5,585 bases of DNA from Clostridia bacterium (GTDB lineage: Bacteria; Bacillota; Clostridia; Oscillospirales; CAG-272): contig CAAFLY010000251.1 in assembly GCA_900763885.1 (NCBI GenBank), forward strand, positions 1 through 5,585. Reading direction: 5' to 3'. Below are positions 1 through 5,402 of the stretch, one piece after another. Position 1 is the stretch's first letter. Every line of letters begins with the position of its first letter. A program made the translations under genes and the position numbers. Below the pieces are notes generated by a model. It ran no database searches, was not told the origin of the DNA, and was given only the letters and a program-made list of their open reading frames with translations.

Positions 1-399
1 GGAATACCACGTCGTACGTGGGGATTTTATTGCTCCTCGCGGGGGCGGTCATAGAGACAGGAGACGGGATTTGCGAATCCCTTCTCCTATCTCTCCGACA
101 CCTCTCAACCTCTTCCCGGGGCATCGCTGCGGCGGGTTGATTGGGCTGCCGCGGGTTTATGCCAATTTAGGATTCCGGTATCCGGTGCTGTCGTTCGTCG
201 CCACTTTGACGTGGGGATTGGGTGCTTTGTGTTCGGTTCTGTATCGCTTGCGTTTCAGTCGGTTTTGTTGGGGGTTGGGGCGCTCGTTTTTTATTGGTGG
301 GGGAAAAAGGGTTTGTTTCTGCGGCTGCGGGAGGTTTTTGCTGTGGATTTTCGTTGGATTTTCGCGCGATGTTTGGCGCAGGCTGCCTGTGATGTGGTT
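1..399. other. Gene-free spacer downstream of thiI, GT-rich on the + strand
   Basis: I see no convincing gene here. The open frames running rightward out of it have no ribosome binding site, continue antisense through thiI, and encode low-complexity Gly/Phe/Arg/Trp-rich peptides unlike a known family. From about 180 to 365 the plus strand is strongly enriched in G and T, with G runs at 270-274, 277-280, 299-303 and 309-311. An 11-base direct repeat (ACGTGGGGATT) occurs at 16-26 and 209-219, and a 10-base repeat (TGGATTTTCG) occurs in tandem at 344-353 and 355-364. A short hairpin (CCACGT, 3-base loop, ACGTGG) lies at 7-21. No hairpin followed by a U-run is visible just after the thiI stop, so where thiI transcription ends is unclear. 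Confidence 0.55.
53..94. repeat. Long imperfect inverted repeat (19-nt arms, 4-nt loop)
   Basis: Arms 53-71 and 76-94 are complementary at 17 of 19 positions around a TGCG loop. The mismatches are 58/89 and 65/82. Read as minus-strand RNA, the 58/89 position becomes a G-U pair, leaving a single A-G mismatch, so the stem would be stable in a transcript running on from thiI. No T-run follows on either strand, so it is not a standard intrinsic terminator. It could be a 3'-end stabilising hairpin, an RNase III site or a dispersed intergenic repeat. It lies about 305 bases past the thiI stop. Confidence 0.6.
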
Positions 400-1578
400 T
401 TATCGGCCGCGGAGGGCGCGGTATCTGGTGGTCCAGGCTTCTTCCTCCAGTGCGGCTATGTCGATTTTGGCTTCCTCTGCCAAGACCTTTTCCAGCTCCG
501 GCTGGGTGCGGGGGTGGCGGGGGGTGAACACGGTGCAGCAGTCCTCGTAGGGGAGGATGGAGGTCTCGAACGTGCCGATCTCGCGGGCGGTGCGGATGAT
601 CTCCTCCTTATCCATACCGATGAGGGGGCGGAAGATGGGGTATCCGGCGGCATCCTCGGTGACGGCCATCGCCTTCATGGTCTGGGACGCGACCTGACCG
701 AGGCTCTCACCGGTGATGATGCATTCAAGCCTATGCTCCGCGGCGCAGCGGGTGGCAAGGCGCATCATGGAGCGGCGGAGCAGGAGTGTGAAGTAGTCCT
801 CCTCGCAGTTGTCGCGCAGCGCCTCCTGGATCCTTGTCAGTCCGATCACGTGGACGCAGAGCCTGCCGCACCAGTCGCCGAGGATGTCCGCGAGAGAGAA
901 GACCTTTTCGCGCGCCGCCTCACTGGTATACGGGAAGCTCTCGAAATGGAGGGCGTCGAGGCGCATCCCGCGCTTCATCATGCGAAAGCCGGCGACCGGG
1001 GAATCGATCCCGCCGGAGAGGAGTAAGAGTCCCTGTCCGGACGAGCCGTAGGGCATTCCGCCCGCGCCCGGGAGCTGTCCCGCGTGGATATACGCCGCCC
1101 GGTCGCGCACCTCGATCCGCACGGTGACGTCCGGTTGGTCCATATGGACGCGCAGATGGGGGCACAGCTCCAGGATCGCGCCGCCCACCTCACCGGCAAG
1201 CTCGGGGGATTTCATAGGAAACCGCTTATCGCTCCGTTTGGCCTCGCAGCGGAAGGTTTTCGCGTCCTCCAGAAAGGGCGGCAGGTAGCTTTTCGCGGTA
1301 TCGAGGATGGCGTCGAGGGTTTTCTCGCACACGGCGGCGCGGCAAAGACCGGCGAAACCGAACACGTGCTTCATTTCGTCGAGCATATCCTCGATGTGGT
1401 CGCGCGCGTCGTCGTCCTCGGGGATCACGTACACGGTGCTCTGCCGGTATTCGACGGCAAACGTCCCAAGCGGTTTGGCACGGCGGCGGACCTCGCGCAG
1501 AAGCATGGCTTCAAAGGAGCCGCGGTTCGATCCCTTGAGGATCAGTTCGCCGTATTTGGCAAGGATCACTTCATTCAT
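400..1578 (-). CDS. thiI: tRNA 4-thiouridine synthetase ThiI (rhodanese-less form)
   Basis: ThiI adenylates U8 of tRNA with ATP and inserts sulfur to give 4-thiouridine; in many bacteria it also relays sulfur for thiamine thiazole synthesis. The 392-residue product starts with the typical MNEVILAKYGELILKGSNRG. It continues through a THUMP region (about residues 60-165, including KTFRCEAKRSDKRFPMKSPE), the PP-loop ATPase motif SGGIDSP (188-194), GESLGQVASQT (290-300) and PYEDCCTVFTP (343-353). From memory, the DCC cysteines fall near the catalytic Cys344 of E. coli ThiI. There is no C-terminal rhodanese domain, as is usual in Bacillota, where a separate cysteine desulfurase supplies sulfur; none is visible here. 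The frame is open to 1743, but ATG 1578 was chosen because it matches the family N-terminus, has CGGAG ten bases upstream, and longer forms would run through the promoter and palindrome. It is transcribed divergently from the lipoprotein genes. Confidence 0.95.
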   Translation of the reverse strand: MNEVILAKYGELILKGSNRGSFEAMLLREVRRRAKPLGTFAVEYRQSTVYVIPEDDDARDHIEDMLDEMKHVFGFAGLCRAAVCEKTLDAILDTAKSYLPPFLEDAKTFRCEAKRSDKRFPMKSPELAGEVGGAILELCPHLRVHMDQPDVTVRIEVRDRAAYIHAGQLPGAGGMPYGSSGQGLLLLSGGIDSPVAGFRMMKRGMRLDALHFESFPYTSEAAREKVFSLADILGDWCGRLCVHVIGLTRIQEALRDNCEEDYFTLLLRRSMMRLATRCAAEHRLECIITGESLGQVASQTMKAMAVTEDAAGYPIFRPLIGMDKEEIIRTAREIGTFETSILPYEDCCTVFTPRHPRTQPELEKVLAEEAKIDIAALEEEAWTTRYRALRGR

Positions 1579-1625
1579 TGTGGACACGCTCCGGTCGTAT
1601 AATTTTGCAAAATATGCTATTCTAC

Positions 1626-1635
1626 AGTATACCAT
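1626..1635 (-). promoter_or_regulatory. Probable thiI promoter (extended -10)
   Basis: Read on the minus strand, TGG TATACT (TG at 1634-1633, hexamer at 1631-1626) is an extended -10 element matching TATAAT at 5 of 6 positions. No good -35 hexamer lies 16-18 bases upstream; the 17-base position reads CATACT. Many extended -10 promoters tolerate this. Transcription would begin near 1619, giving a leader of about 40 bases to the thiI ATG with CGGAG ten bases before it. The surrounding 1597-1660 is about 70% AT (45 of 64 bases), in contrast to the GC-rich flanks. Confidence 0.55.
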
Positions 1636-1654
1636 ACTTTTCGCGAAAAGTATG
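1633..1654. promoter_or_regulatory. Perfect 22-bp palindrome, candidate operator upstream of thiI
   Basis: The half-site CATACTTTTCG (1633-1643) is followed immediately by its exact reverse complement (1644-1654); symmetry ends at 1632/1655. It begins within the extended -10 of the thiI promoter and covers the spacer and -35 position, where a dimeric repressor would block RNA polymerase. I do not recognise it as a known operator. A nucleoid or replication protein site is another possibility because of the DnaA-box cluster about 80 bases away. Confidence 0.5.
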
Positions 1655-1671
1655 CACAAAGATTCGCGTCC

Positions 1672-1720
1672 GGCGGGGGGGATTTTTATCGATTTGCCAT
1701 CCCGCCCAACCGGGGCAAAT
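1672..1720. repeat. Two mutually exclusive hairpins between the thiI promoter and the DnaA boxes
   Basis: GGCGGG (1672-1677) can pair with CCCGCC (1701-1706), and ATTTGCC (1692-1698) can pair with GGCAAAT (1714-1720). The two stems interleave, so only one could form at a time. On DNA they may simply be cruciform-capable sequence; no transcript across them is evident. Function unknown. Confidence 0.35.
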
Positions 1721-1735
1721 TCCGGCTTCACCCGT

Positions 1736-2081
1736 TTTTCCACATTTCCAAAACGGGACTCGTCCCCGCAGAGGATGAATATTTTCGATGTGGAAAACTA
1801 TCTCTCCGTGATCGGACATTTTCCGCCATCTTTGGGTCTGTTTCGCACGCCACCACCATATATCGGGTGCGGATCCGGTTGGAAATCCACCGCGGTTATC
1901 CACACCCTGTTGAAAACCCATGTGGAAAAACTGCATACACGCCGTTTTGCACTGTATTTTCTGGCGAACATCGGTTTTTCAACAGCGGTTTTCAACAGCC
2001 TGTGGATTTCTCCCGCCGGTTTTGCTCCGTTTTTCCCCAGAGAGCCATCTGCGGCGGTGCGGATACAAATGGTGTGGAAAA
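1736..2081. other. DnaA-box cluster: candidate replication origin or DnaA regulatory/titration site
   Basis: Four exact TTTTCCACA (plus strand 1736-1744; minus strand 1789-1797, 1921-1929, 2073-2081) and one perfect consensus TTATCCACA (plus, 1896-1904) lie within 346 bases. One-mismatch TTTTCAACA occurs at 1908-1916 (minus), 1976-1984 (plus) and 1989-1997 (plus), and TTTTCCCCA at 2031-2039 (plus). Weaker matches are AAATCCACC at 1883-1891 (plus) and AAATCCACA at 2001-2009 (minus). A given 9-mer is expected far less than once in this span. AT-rich DNA flanks the cluster on the left (1597-1660), and genes diverge from it on both sides. DnaA boxes in arrays are known from oriC and from DnaA-regulated promoters in Bacillota. 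No dnaA, dnaN or rpmH lies in the window, so origin status is inference. Confidence 0.65.
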
Positions 2082-2106
2082 GGCGTGCGGAAGGCGCGGG
2101 ATTCTA

Positions 2107-2135
2107 TTGACAATTCGCCGCTTGGGGGGTATAAT
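2107..2135 (+). promoter_or_regulatory. Perfect-consensus sigma-A promoter for the lipoprotein genes
   Basis: TTGACA at 2107-2112 and TATAAT at 2130-2135 are both exact consensus hexamers with the optimal 17-base spacer, which ends in a G6 run. Transcription should start near 2142, leaving a leader of about 190 bases to ATG 2332. The -35 lies 25 bases after the last strong DnaA box (2073-2081), so DnaA bound there could influence initiation. Confidence 0.85.
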
Positions 2136-2191
2136 AGGGATAATCGCATACAATTGCACAGGTTTTCATACAGAAACGGCTGCGGAATACA

Positions 2192-2301
2192 GCATAGCGA
2201 CAATTGTCGTTCGTTTATGCGTCCGACTGCTCCGTGCGGCGCGTCCTGTGTGAAGGGCGGCGTATCCTGAGGACTGCGCCGCGTCGATCGGCGGGAAGCC
2301 G
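2192..2301 (+). promoter_or_regulatory. Structured 5' leader with competing hairpins
   Basis: The predicted transcript leader contains three elements. First, GCATA (2192-2196) and TATGC (2216-2220) enclose the perfect 12-bp palindrome CGACAATTGTCG (2198-2209). Second, GCGGCGC-GTCCT (2236-2247) can pair with AGGAC-T-GCGCCGC (2270-2282): 12 base pairs with one bulged T2275 and a 22-base loop. Third, CGCCG (2277-2281) can pair with CGGCG (2289-2293), and CGGC (2289-2292) with GCCG (2298-2301). The 2236-2282 stem and the 2277-2293 stem share bases and exclude each other. No U-run terminator follows, and the ribosome binding site at 2319-2324 stays outside the stems. I do not recognise a known riboswitch family. 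Confidence 0.4.
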
Positions 2302-2331
2302 GATATTCTGGGAACGGGAAGGAGCTACAAT

Positions 2332-3813
2332 ATGACAAGCGCAAAGAAAATCATCTCCGTGCTGCTGCTCTGCGCCATGCTCGCGCCGACATTCGCGTCC
2401 TGTGGCGGCGGGGAAACCGTGGACACGGCGGGCGTCGGCACGAACACCACGGCAAACGCTGCGGAGACGGAGACGGAGGCAGAGGAGACACGGGTGAAGC
2501 ACGGGGTGCCGGAATCGGATTTCGGCGGCGCGGCGTTCCACACGCTGTCCCTCGACTGGCAGGGGTACAAATTCTACTTTTTCGCGGACGAGGCGACGGG
2601 CGACGCGATGAACGACGCGATCTACGACCGGCGGATGCGTGTGGAGGAATACACGAACACGGTGCACACGGTGGAGATGGAGGCGGACGTGAACGCGCTG
2701 GAGAACCGGGTGAAAAAGGCGGTGCAGGCGGGGGAGGATCGGTACGGTCAGGTCCTGCTGCACTGCATATACGGTGTGGCGAGTCTGTCCGGCGGCGGAT
2801 TTCTGCGGGATTACGGAACGCTGCCGTATGTGGATGTTTCCGCGGAGTGGTGGAACCAGCGGATGATGGACGTGCTGCGGTTCGGGAAGGGGACGTATTT
2901 CGGCGTATCGGACTACATGATCCCCTGTCCGTATGTGATCGCGTTCAACCGGGACATGGTGGCGGAGTCCGGCATGGACGACCCATACGCGCTGGTATAC
3001 GACGGCACATGGACGCTGGACGCGTTTTCCGCGATGGCGGAGGCGGCGGCACAGGATCTGGACGGCGACGGCAGATTCACGGACGCGGACGTCTACGGCG
3101 TAACGGCGGGCGAGATCTCCAAATACATCAGCTTTATGCCGTCGTGCGGCCAATACATCACGGAAAAGGGGGAGGACGGGCAGATCCGGCTGGCGCTGAA
3201 CACGGAAAAGACGCAGTCGATTGTGGAAAAGCTGTACGCCGTGGTATCCAAGGACGGAGTGCTGTACACGCCGGCAAGCATGGATCATGTCATCACGGAC
3301 ACGCTGTTCATGAACGGCAGGCTGCTCTTTTATCTCCTGCCGGTATCGGACATTGTGCATCTGCGCGACGCGGAGATCACGTTCGGGCTTCTGCCGTATC
3401 CGAAGTACGACGCGGCGCAGGCGGAGTACCAGAGCATGGACTGGGGCGGCCTGCAGTGCATCCCGACGACGGTGCAGGATCCGGAGATGGTGGGTGCGGT
3501 GATCGAGCTGCTTGCCTACGAATCGGGCGAGACGGTGATTCCGGCGTACTACGATGTGCTGCTCGCGGGCAAGCTGGCGCGGGACGAGGATTCCGTGAAG
3601 ATGCTCGACATCCTCTTTGACACGATCACCTACGAGATCGGCGGCAACTATTTCGGCTTTTCCGCAGGCTTCACCGATCTGTTCTTTACGCTGGGCAGGC
3701 TGGTGGTGGAGCAAAAATCCACCGATTTCTCCTCCTGGTACGCCAGAAACGAAAAAGCCGCGAACAAGACGATCGAAGATTATTACAAGGCGCTGCGCGA
3801 GCACGAGAGCTGA
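2332..3813 (+). CDS. Extracellular solute-binding lipoprotein (ABC-type, family 1-like), copy 1
   Basis: A 493-residue predicted lipoprotein that would bind a small ligand, probably a carbohydrate, at the outer face of the membrane. The signal peptide has Lys5-Lys6, a hydrophobic core and the lipobox-like FASC with lipidated Cys24, then GGG and a Thr/Glu-rich linker (about 28-55). The body resembles family 1 solute-binding proteins of Clostridia: AEWWNQ (171-176), YVIAFNRDMVAESGMDDPYALVYDGTWTLDAF (201-232), an EF-hand-like loop with D242, D244, D246 and D253, NTEKTQSIVEKLY (280-292) and LLPYPKYDAAQ (343-353). Cys145 and Cys199 are shared with the downstream copy. ATG 2332 is preceded by AAGGAG seven bases upstream. 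It is first after the consensus promoter at 2107-2135. The family call is from recognition, not a search; the ligand is unknown and no permease is visible. Confidence 0.85.
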   Translation: MTSAKKIISVLLLCAMLAPTFASCGGGETVDTAGVGTNTTANAAETETEAEETRVKHGVPESDFGGAAFHTLSLDWQGYKFYFFADEATGDAMNDAIYDRRMRVEEYTNTVHTVEMEADVNALENRVKKAVQAGEDRYGQVLLHCIYGVASLSGGGFLRDYGTLPYVDVSAEWWNQRMMDVLRFGKGTYFGVSDYMIPCPYVIAFNRDMVAESGMDDPYALVYDGTWTLDAFSAMAEAAAQDLDGDGRFTDADVYGVTAGEISKYISFMPSCGQYITEKGEDGQIRLALNTEKTQSIVEKLYAVVSKDGVLYTPASMDHVITDTLFMNGRLLFYLLPVSDIVHLRDAEITFGLLPYPKYDAAQAEYQSMDWGGLQCIPTTVQDPEMVGAVIELLAYESGETVIPAYYDVLLAGKLARDEDSVKMLDILFDTITYEIGGNYFGFSAGFTDLFFTLGRLVVEQKSTDFSSWYARNEKAANKTIEDYYKALREHES

Positions 3814-3926
3814 GGGCAGAAAAGCGGCGCGGAGGCTGCCGGGTCCGGGGTTCTCACGGGAGTGCCGTCGACAGCCTGCAGATCCTACAGATTCCACATA
3901 TTTTAAGAAACGGAAGGAAAGACAGT
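3814..3926 (+). other. Spacer between the tandem lipoprotein genes, no terminator seen
   Basis: This 113-base gap has no good promoter and no hairpin plus U-run. AGGCTG (3833-3838) can pair with CAGCCT (3872-3877), but no T-tract follows. GGAAGGA (3912-3918) lies eight bases before ATG 3927 and serves as ribosome binding site. Bases 3898-3931 align without gaps to 2303-2336 upstream of copy 1 (25 of 34 identical), so the duplication appears to include the ribosome binding site region but not the promoter. Cotranscription of the pair is inferred. Confidence 0.6.
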
Positions 3927-5402
3927 ATGACCAACACAAAGAAGATCACCATCGCGCTGCTGGTATGCGCCATGCTTGCGCCGACATTCGCGTCCTGCGG
4001 CGGCGGGGAAACCGTGGACACGGCGGGTGCCGGTACGAACACCACGGCAGACGCTGTGGAGACGGAGGCAGAGGAGACGCGGGCGATGCACAGGGTACCG
4101 GAGTCGGATTTCGGCGGCGCGGGGTTCCACACGCTGTATCCGGACTGGCAGGGGTACAAGTTCTACTTCTTTGCGGACGAGGCGACGGGCGACGCGATGA
4201 ACGACGCGATATACGACCGCAAGATCCGTGTGGAGGAATACACGAACACGAAGATCACGGAGGAAAACGGCGGCGGGATCGACAACATGGAGGGGAAGGT
4301 CAAGAAGACGGTGCAGGCGGGGGAGGACGTATACCAGCAGGCACTGCTCCACTGCATTTCGGGCGTATCGAATCTGGCGAGCGGCGGGTTCCTGTACGAT
4401 TACGCGGCGCTGCCGAACGTGGATCTTTCCGCGGAATGGTGGAACCAGTCGGCGACGGAGCAGCTGCGGCTGGGGAAGAAGACGTTATACGCGGTATCGG
4501 ACTACATGATCCCGTGTCCGTACGTGATTGTGTTCAACAAGGACATTGTGCGCGACAACGAGATGGAGAATCCGTACGAGCTGGTATACGCCGGCGAGTG
4601 GACGATTGACAAGTACATCGCGATGGCGGAGGCGGCTGTATCGGATGTGGACGGCGACGGCAAGTTCACGGAGGCGGACATATTCGGCATGACGTCGAAC
4701 GAAAGCTCGAAGTACATCGCGCTGATGCCGGCGGCGGATCAGTTCATCACGGAAAAGGGAGACGACGGGCGGATCCGGCTGGCGATGAACACGGAAAAGA
4801 CGTTTTCGCTGGTGGAGAAGGTCTACGCGATGTCGTCGAAGGACGGGGTGGTCTATCGTCCGAAGAACATGGAGCTGATCACGACGGACTCGATGATGAT
4901 GAACGGCAATGTGCTCTTTCTGATGACGGCGGTATCGGACATCATTGGGCTGCGGGAATCCGAGGTGGACATTGGGCTATTGCCGTACCCGAAGTACGAC
5001 GCGGCGCAGGAGGCGTACCGGAACATGGACTGGGGCGGTCTGGCGGGCGTTCCGGTGTCGATCCAGGAACCGGAGATGGTGGGTGCGGTGATCGAGCTGC
5101 TTGCCTACGAATCGGGCGAGACGGTGATCCCGGCGTACTACGATGTGCTGCTCGCGGGCAAGCTGGCGCGGGACGAGGACTCCACGAAGATGCTCGACAT
5201 TCTCTTTGACACGATCACCTACGAGATCGGCGGCAACTATTTCGGCTTCTCCGCGGGCTTCAACGATCTCTTCTATACCCTCGGCAACTACGTCGTCATG
5301 AACGGCAACAGCGATTTCGCTTCCCTCTACGCGAAAAACGAAAAATCCGCCCAGCAGACCATCGACAAATTCTACACGGCTTTGGACGAGAACGACGGCT
5401 GA
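3927..5402 (+). CDS. Extracellular solute-binding lipoprotein (ABC-type, family 1-like), copy 2
   Basis: A 491-residue paralogue of the upstream gene with the same architecture: Lys-rich start, hydrophobic signal, FASC lipobox (Cys24), GGG and acidic linker two residues shorter than in copy 1. It has WWNQSATEQL (171-180), the YAGEWTIDKY segment (221-230), an EF-hand-like loop with D240, D242, D244 and D251, NTEKTFSLVEKVY (288-300) and LLPYPKYDAAQ (341-351). Cys143 and Cys197 match Cys145 and Cys199 of copy 1. Hand alignment gives about 84% identity over the first 108 residues, 53-62% in sampled middle segments, 64/67 over residues 381-447 and 22/44 in the tail. The middle, which should include the ligand cleft, is the divergent part, so the two may bind different but related ligands (inference). 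It probably shares the promoter at 2107-2135. Codon choice changes in the last 45 codons, from G-ending to mainly C-ending and AAA codons. Confidence 0.85.
   Translation: MTNTKKITIALLVCAMLAPTFASCGGGETVDTAGAGTNTTADAVETEAEETRAMHRVPESDFGGAGFHTLYPDWQGYKFYFFADEATGDAMNDAIYDRKIRVEEYTNTKITEENGGGIDNMEGKVKKTVQAGEDVYQQALLHCISGVSNLASGGFLYDYAALPNVDLSAEWWNQSATEQLRLGKKTLYAVSDYMIPCPYVIVFNKDIVRDNEMENPYELVYAGEWTIDKYIAMAEAAVSDVDGDGKFTEADIFGMTSNESSKYIALMPAADQFITEKGDDGRIRLAMNTEKTFSLVEKVYAMSSKDGVVYRPKNMELITTDSMMMNGNVLFLMTAVSDIIGLRESEVDIGLLPYPKYDAAQEAYRNMDWGGLAGVPVSIQEPEMVGAVIELLAYESGETVIPAYYDVLLAGKLARDEDSTKMLDILFDTITYEIGGNYFGFSAGFNDLFYTLGNYVVMNGNSDFASLYAKNEKSAQQTIDKFYTALDENDG

Noticed and set aside
71..1026. Plus-strand open frames 71-550 and 211-1026
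   Set aside because: No ribosome binding sites; they run antisense through thiI, which is clearly the real gene, and their products look like translated GC- or GT-rich noise.
1605..1633. Plus-strand promoter TTGCAA-N17-TATACC
   Set aside because: No gene follows before 2332, and a perfect promoter lies much closer to that gene. It overlaps the thiI promoter by shared AT-rich sequence.
1579..1735. TPP riboswitch upstream of thiI
   Set aside because: No CTGAGA core or matching TPP aptamer pattern is visible on the minus strand, and the predicted leader is only about 40 bases.
1579..1743. N-terminal extension of ThiI to ATG 1743
   Set aside because: The added 55 residues do not match the family, and would be encoded across the promoter and palindrome.
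2221..2232. 12-base direct repeat GTCCGACTGCTC, also at 5516-5527, as possible attachment sites
   Set aside because: About one such match is expected by chance in a window this size; no integrase or element boundaries are visible.
3055..3090. EF-hand/dockerin-like DxDxDG loop in the lipoproteins as evidence of a cellulosome protein
   Set aside because: A single such loop is common in this solute-binding family, there is no second repeat, and the rest of the protein is a binding protein.
3222..3230. Another TGTGGAAAA DnaA-box match
   Set aside because: It is inside lipoprotein copy 1 (codons for Ile-Val-Glu-Lys), isolated from other boxes, and best seen as a chance match.
2215..3939. 574-codon open frame on the minus strand, antisense to lipoprotein copy 1
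   Set aside because: It is a mirror of the GC-rich codons of copy 1; the peptide is Arg/His/Val-rich, low-complexity, lacks a ribosome binding site and resembles no family.
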